The notes under the pieces: model-generated
What the model saw: the letters and a program-made list of their open reading frames with translations, nothing else
Databases searched by the model: none
Told to the model about the DNA's origin: nothing
Source: Dehalococcoidia bacterium
GTDB lineage: Bacteria; Chloroflexota; Dehalococcoidia; Bin125
Direction: 5' to 3'
Length of the DNA: 45,439 bases
NCBI GenBank assembly: GCA_022825855.1
Contig: JAJDWB010000004.1
Coordinates: 1 to 45,439 of the forward strand
Made by a program: the position numbers and the translations under genes
In this document: piece by piece, positions 43,306 to 45,439 of the stretch
How the letters are laid out: every line of letters starts with the position of its first letter
How positions within the stretch are numbered: position 1 is the stretch's first letter

Positions 43306-45183
43306 CTACAAGACGCTGATCAGTTCTTCGGACGGCGCCCTGCGCCTGGCAATCAGGTCGCCGAGCTTGAGCTCGCAGAGCTGGGCGGCGTGCTCCATGC
43401 CGCAGACGTTGCAGCTCTCGCGGCAGTCGGCGGTGGTCAGTTCCTTCCAGGTGCGCTGCCACTCCTTGCGCAGGAAGGCTTCGGAGACGCCGGAGGCGAT
43501 GTGCATCCAGGGGAAACGCTCCCAGAGGTCGCGCTCGCGGTGGCAGTAGAAGGCGGGATCGAGGCCCTCGCGGGCCATCGCGTCCCACCAGAGGTCCTCG
43601 CGGAAGTGCTCGCTCCAGGCGTCGAAGCGGGCGCCGTTGCGCCAGGCGCGCTCGATCACCGGCGCGAGCCGGCGGTCGCCGCGTGAGAGGACGCCTTCGA
43701 GGATTGACTCCTGCGGGTCGTTCCAGCTCAGGTCGAGGCGGGCCTTGCGCGTCATCTGCTTGAGTAACTGGTGCTTGGGCTCAAGCTCGGCCGGCGTTTC
43801 CTGCCGCGCCCACTGGAAGGGGGCGTGCGCCTTGGGCACGTGGTTGGAGGTGGAGACGCGGACACGGGCGCGGTTGCCGACGATCCGGCGGCCGATCTGC
43901 TTGACCTGGGCGGCCCAGTCGACGATGCCCTCGACGTCGGACATCGTCTCGGTCGGCAGGCCGACCATGAAGTAGAGCTTGATCGAGGTCCAGCCCTGCT
44001 CGAAGGCGTTGCGGGCGGCGTCGAGCAGGTCCTGTTCGTCGACGACCTTGCTGACCGCGTTGCGCAGCCGTTGCGAGCCGGCCTCGGGCGCAAACGTCAT
44101 CGAGTGTTTCTTGCGCGGCGAGCAGAGCAGGGCGACGTCGACGCTGAAGCTGTCGACCCGGGTCGAGGGCAGCGAGATGCCGATCCCGTCGCCGAACTCG
44201 GCGCGCAGGGCGCGGACGATTGACTTGATCTGCGAGTGGTCGGTGGAGGAGAGCGAGACCAGCGAGAGGTCGTCGAAGCCCGTGTTGCGGAACAGCTCCC
44301 TGGCGCCGGCGACGACTTCCTCCGGCGTGCGTTCGCGCAGCGGCCGGTAGATCATCCCGGCCTGGCAGAAGCGGCAGCCCTGGGTGCAGCCGCGCTGGAT
44401 CTCGATCCCGGCGCGGTCGTGGACGGTCTGCAGGTAGGGCACGATCGGCTTGGTCAGGATCGGCGGGAGGCCCTGGATGAAGCGCTTGACGACCGGGACC
44501 GAGGCGGCGTCGTCGGTGGCGAAGACCTCGGCCGGGGTGCCGTCGGCTTCATAGCGCCACTCGTAGAAGCGGGGGACGTAGACGCCCGGCGTGCGGGCGA
44601 GGGCGCGCAGCAGGTCGAGCCGCGACGCGCCCTGCGATCTGGCCTCGTGCAGCAGCTCGTTGACCTCGAGCACGACATCCTCCGCCTCGCCGAGGATGAA
44701 GGCGTCGATGAACGGCGCGAGCGGTTCGGGCACGAGCGCGCCGGAGCCGCCGGCGAAGATCAGCGGGTCGTCCTCGCTGCGGTCGAGGCTGCGGATCGGG
44801 ATGCCCGAGAGGTCGAGCATCTCGAGGATGTTGGTGTAGGTCAGCTCGTAGGAGAGGGAGAAGCCGAGCGCGTCGAAGTCGCGCAGGCTGCGCCGGTTCT
44901 CGAGCGAGAAGAGCGGCCGGCCGTGGGCGCGGAGGCTGTCGGCCATGTCGGGCCAGGGCGTGTAGCAGCGCTCGGCGAGGGTGTCCGGGGTGTGGTTGAG
45001 GATGTCGTAGAGGATGGCGAGGCCGCCGTTGGACTGGCCGATGTCGTAGAGGTCGGGGTAGATCAGCGCCCAGCGGACGGCGCGCTCGTTCCAGTCGTGC
45101 TCGATCACGTTCCACTCGCCGCCGACGTAGCGGGCGGGCTTGGAGACTCCCTGGAGCAGCGGGTCGATGTCGATGGCGGGCAT
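43306..45183 (-). CDS. Large radical-SAM protein (TIGR03960-like)
   Basis: This is a 625-residue radical-SAM protein. The [4Fe-4S] motif is in RGCTQGCRFCQAG (Cx3Cx2C, about 273-285), preceded by a B12-binding-like N-terminal domain (about 20-200, with LYPDLYDIGQSNGGL-like start and IFAGGSGALVPEPLAPF). After the SAM barrel comes a C-terminal domain with a second cysteine cluster, DCRESCNVCGMEHAAQLC. This layout matches the TIGR03960 family, whose members usually sit next to or are fused with a DUF2344 protein. No such partner is here; a DinB protein follows. The reaction is not known. Confidence 0.88.
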   Translation of the reverse strand: MPAIDIDPLLQGVSKPARYVGGEWNVIEHDWNERAVRWALIYPDLYDIGQSNGGLAILYDILNHTPDTLAERCYTPWPDMADSLRAHGRPLFSLENRRSLRDFDALGFSLSYELTYTNILEMLDLSGIPIRSLDRSEDDPLIFAGGSGALVPEPLAPFIDAFILGEAEDVVLEVNELLHEARSQGASRLDLLRALARTPGVYVPRFYEWRYEADGTPAEVFATDDAASVPVVKRFIQGLPPILTKPIVPYLQTVHDRAGIEIQRGCTQGCRFCQAGMIYRPLRERTPEEVVAGARELFRNTGFDDLSLVSLSSTDHSQIKSIVRALRAEFGDGIGISLPSTRVDSFSVDVALLCSPRKKHSMTFAPEAGSQRLRNAVSKVVDEQDLLDAARNAFEQGWTSIKLYFMVGLPTETMSDVEGIVDWAAQVKQIGRRIVGNRARVRVSTSNHVPKAHAPFQWARQETPAELEPKHQLLKQMTRKARLDLSWNDPQESILEGVLSRGDRRLAPVIERAWRNGARFDAWSEHFREDLWWDAMAREGLDPAFYCHRERDLWERFPWMHIASGVSEAFLRKEWQRTWKELTTADCRESCNVCGMEHAAQLCELKLGDLIARRRAPSEELISVL

Positions 45184-45298
45184 GGTGGGTTCACGCTATC
45201 AGAGGGCAGAGTGAGGCGGCGCGGGCCCAACATGGCGTCCGGCGCGGGGTACGGGGTGCTGAGGTTGACTCGGCTGAGCCTGACCTCCGCGCTCCCAG

Positions 45299-45331
45299 AA
45301 AAAAAGCGGAGGCCGCGGGGCGGGCCCGCTC
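45299..45331 (-). terminator. Likely intrinsic terminator after the last gene
   Basis: Read on the minus strand, a GC-rich imperfect stem follows the stop codon directly and ends in seven T residues (45305-45299). The pairing is 3 bp plus a 2-nt bulge plus 4 bp, so the stem is modest. It separates the partial gene from the radical-SAM gene. Confidence 0.5.
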
Positions 45332-45439
45332 TTAGGGAGGTTCGTCTTCGTCAAGGTTGGAGCCTTCCTCGTCTTCCGGTTCGTCGCAGGTGATGCCGAA
45401 GTGCTTGTTGGCGCGCGCGATTTCTTCTGCGGTCACCGG
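45332..45439 (-). CDS. 3' end of an unidentified gene
   Basis: The last 35 codons of a minus-strand gene run in from the window edge and stop at TAA (45334-45332). The peptide starts PVTAEEIARANKHFGITCDE and ends in an acidic, Glu/Asp-rich tail ending in two prolines. It is too short to identify. The codon bias and the following terminator support it. Confidence 0.6.
   Translation of the reverse strand, partial: PVTAEEIARANKHFGITCDEPEDEEGSNLDEDEPP

Overview
The window is a GC-rich chromosomal segment with strong G/C third-position bias and dense gene packing. It appears to come from a Chloroflexota-like bacterium. Supporting signs are the GC-rich codon style, an AMACR-type CoA-transferase family gene, a PSP1/RicT gene next to holB and lysA, and a large stand-alone radical-SAM gene. 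The placement is an inference; no ribosomal RNA is present to settle it.

Layout from left to right. (1) At 1-2990 there is a small unrecognised ORF carrying two copies of a dispersed palindromic repeat. It is followed by groES-groEL behind a textbook sigma70 promoter and a perfect CIRCE operator. (2) At 3021-4735 an AMACR-type racemase and a GNAT acetyltransferase diverge. (3) At 4732-15330 lies a respiratory complex I operon, nuoABCDHJKLMN, behind a promoter whose spacer and -10 form a palindrome. It lacks nuoEFG, as in many ferredoxin- or F420-type complexes, and also lacks nuoI. NuoC has a long low-complexity tail with an internal duplication. (4) At 15356-19325 is a nitrogen block: two type I glutamine synthetases on the minus strand, a tRNA-Thr(CGT), and a divergent orphan OmpR-type regulator that resembles GlnR. 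A GlnR-box-like repeat lies upstream of the glutamine synthetases. (5) At 19424-30378 is an accessory or cell-envelope region: an unknown HTH protein, a GYD protein, a lipoprotein with a trypsin/HtrA-like fold that seems to have lost two catalytic residues, an MMPL transporter, DoxX, an unknown protein, a CopC-like membrane protein, alanine racemase and a TPR/lytic transglycosylase lipoprotein. (6) At 30511-36823 is the origin-proximal cluster rpmH-rnpA-yidD-(beta-propeller lipoprotein)-yidC-jag-parA-parB. Two parS sites lie inside coding sequence of rnpA and yidD. dnaA is not in the window. (7) At 36831-45439 are lysA-holB-ricT (minus), an MBL hydrolase and M16 peptidase pair (plus), a DinB protein and a radical-SAM protein (minus), and the 3' end of one more gene.

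How the parts may work together: ParA/ParB with the embedded parS sites form a chromosome segregation module beside the YidC/YidD/Jag membrane-insertion genes. The GlnR-like regulator and its candidate box suggest local nitrogen control of glutamine synthetase. HrcA, encoded elsewhere, should repress groESL through CIRCE. The points I consider most worth checking are the GlnR-like circuit, the coding parS sites (one of which also holds the start codon of the next gene), the complex I operon without nuoI, the degenerate HtrA-like lipoprotein, and the beta-propeller lipoprotein wedged between yidD and yidC.
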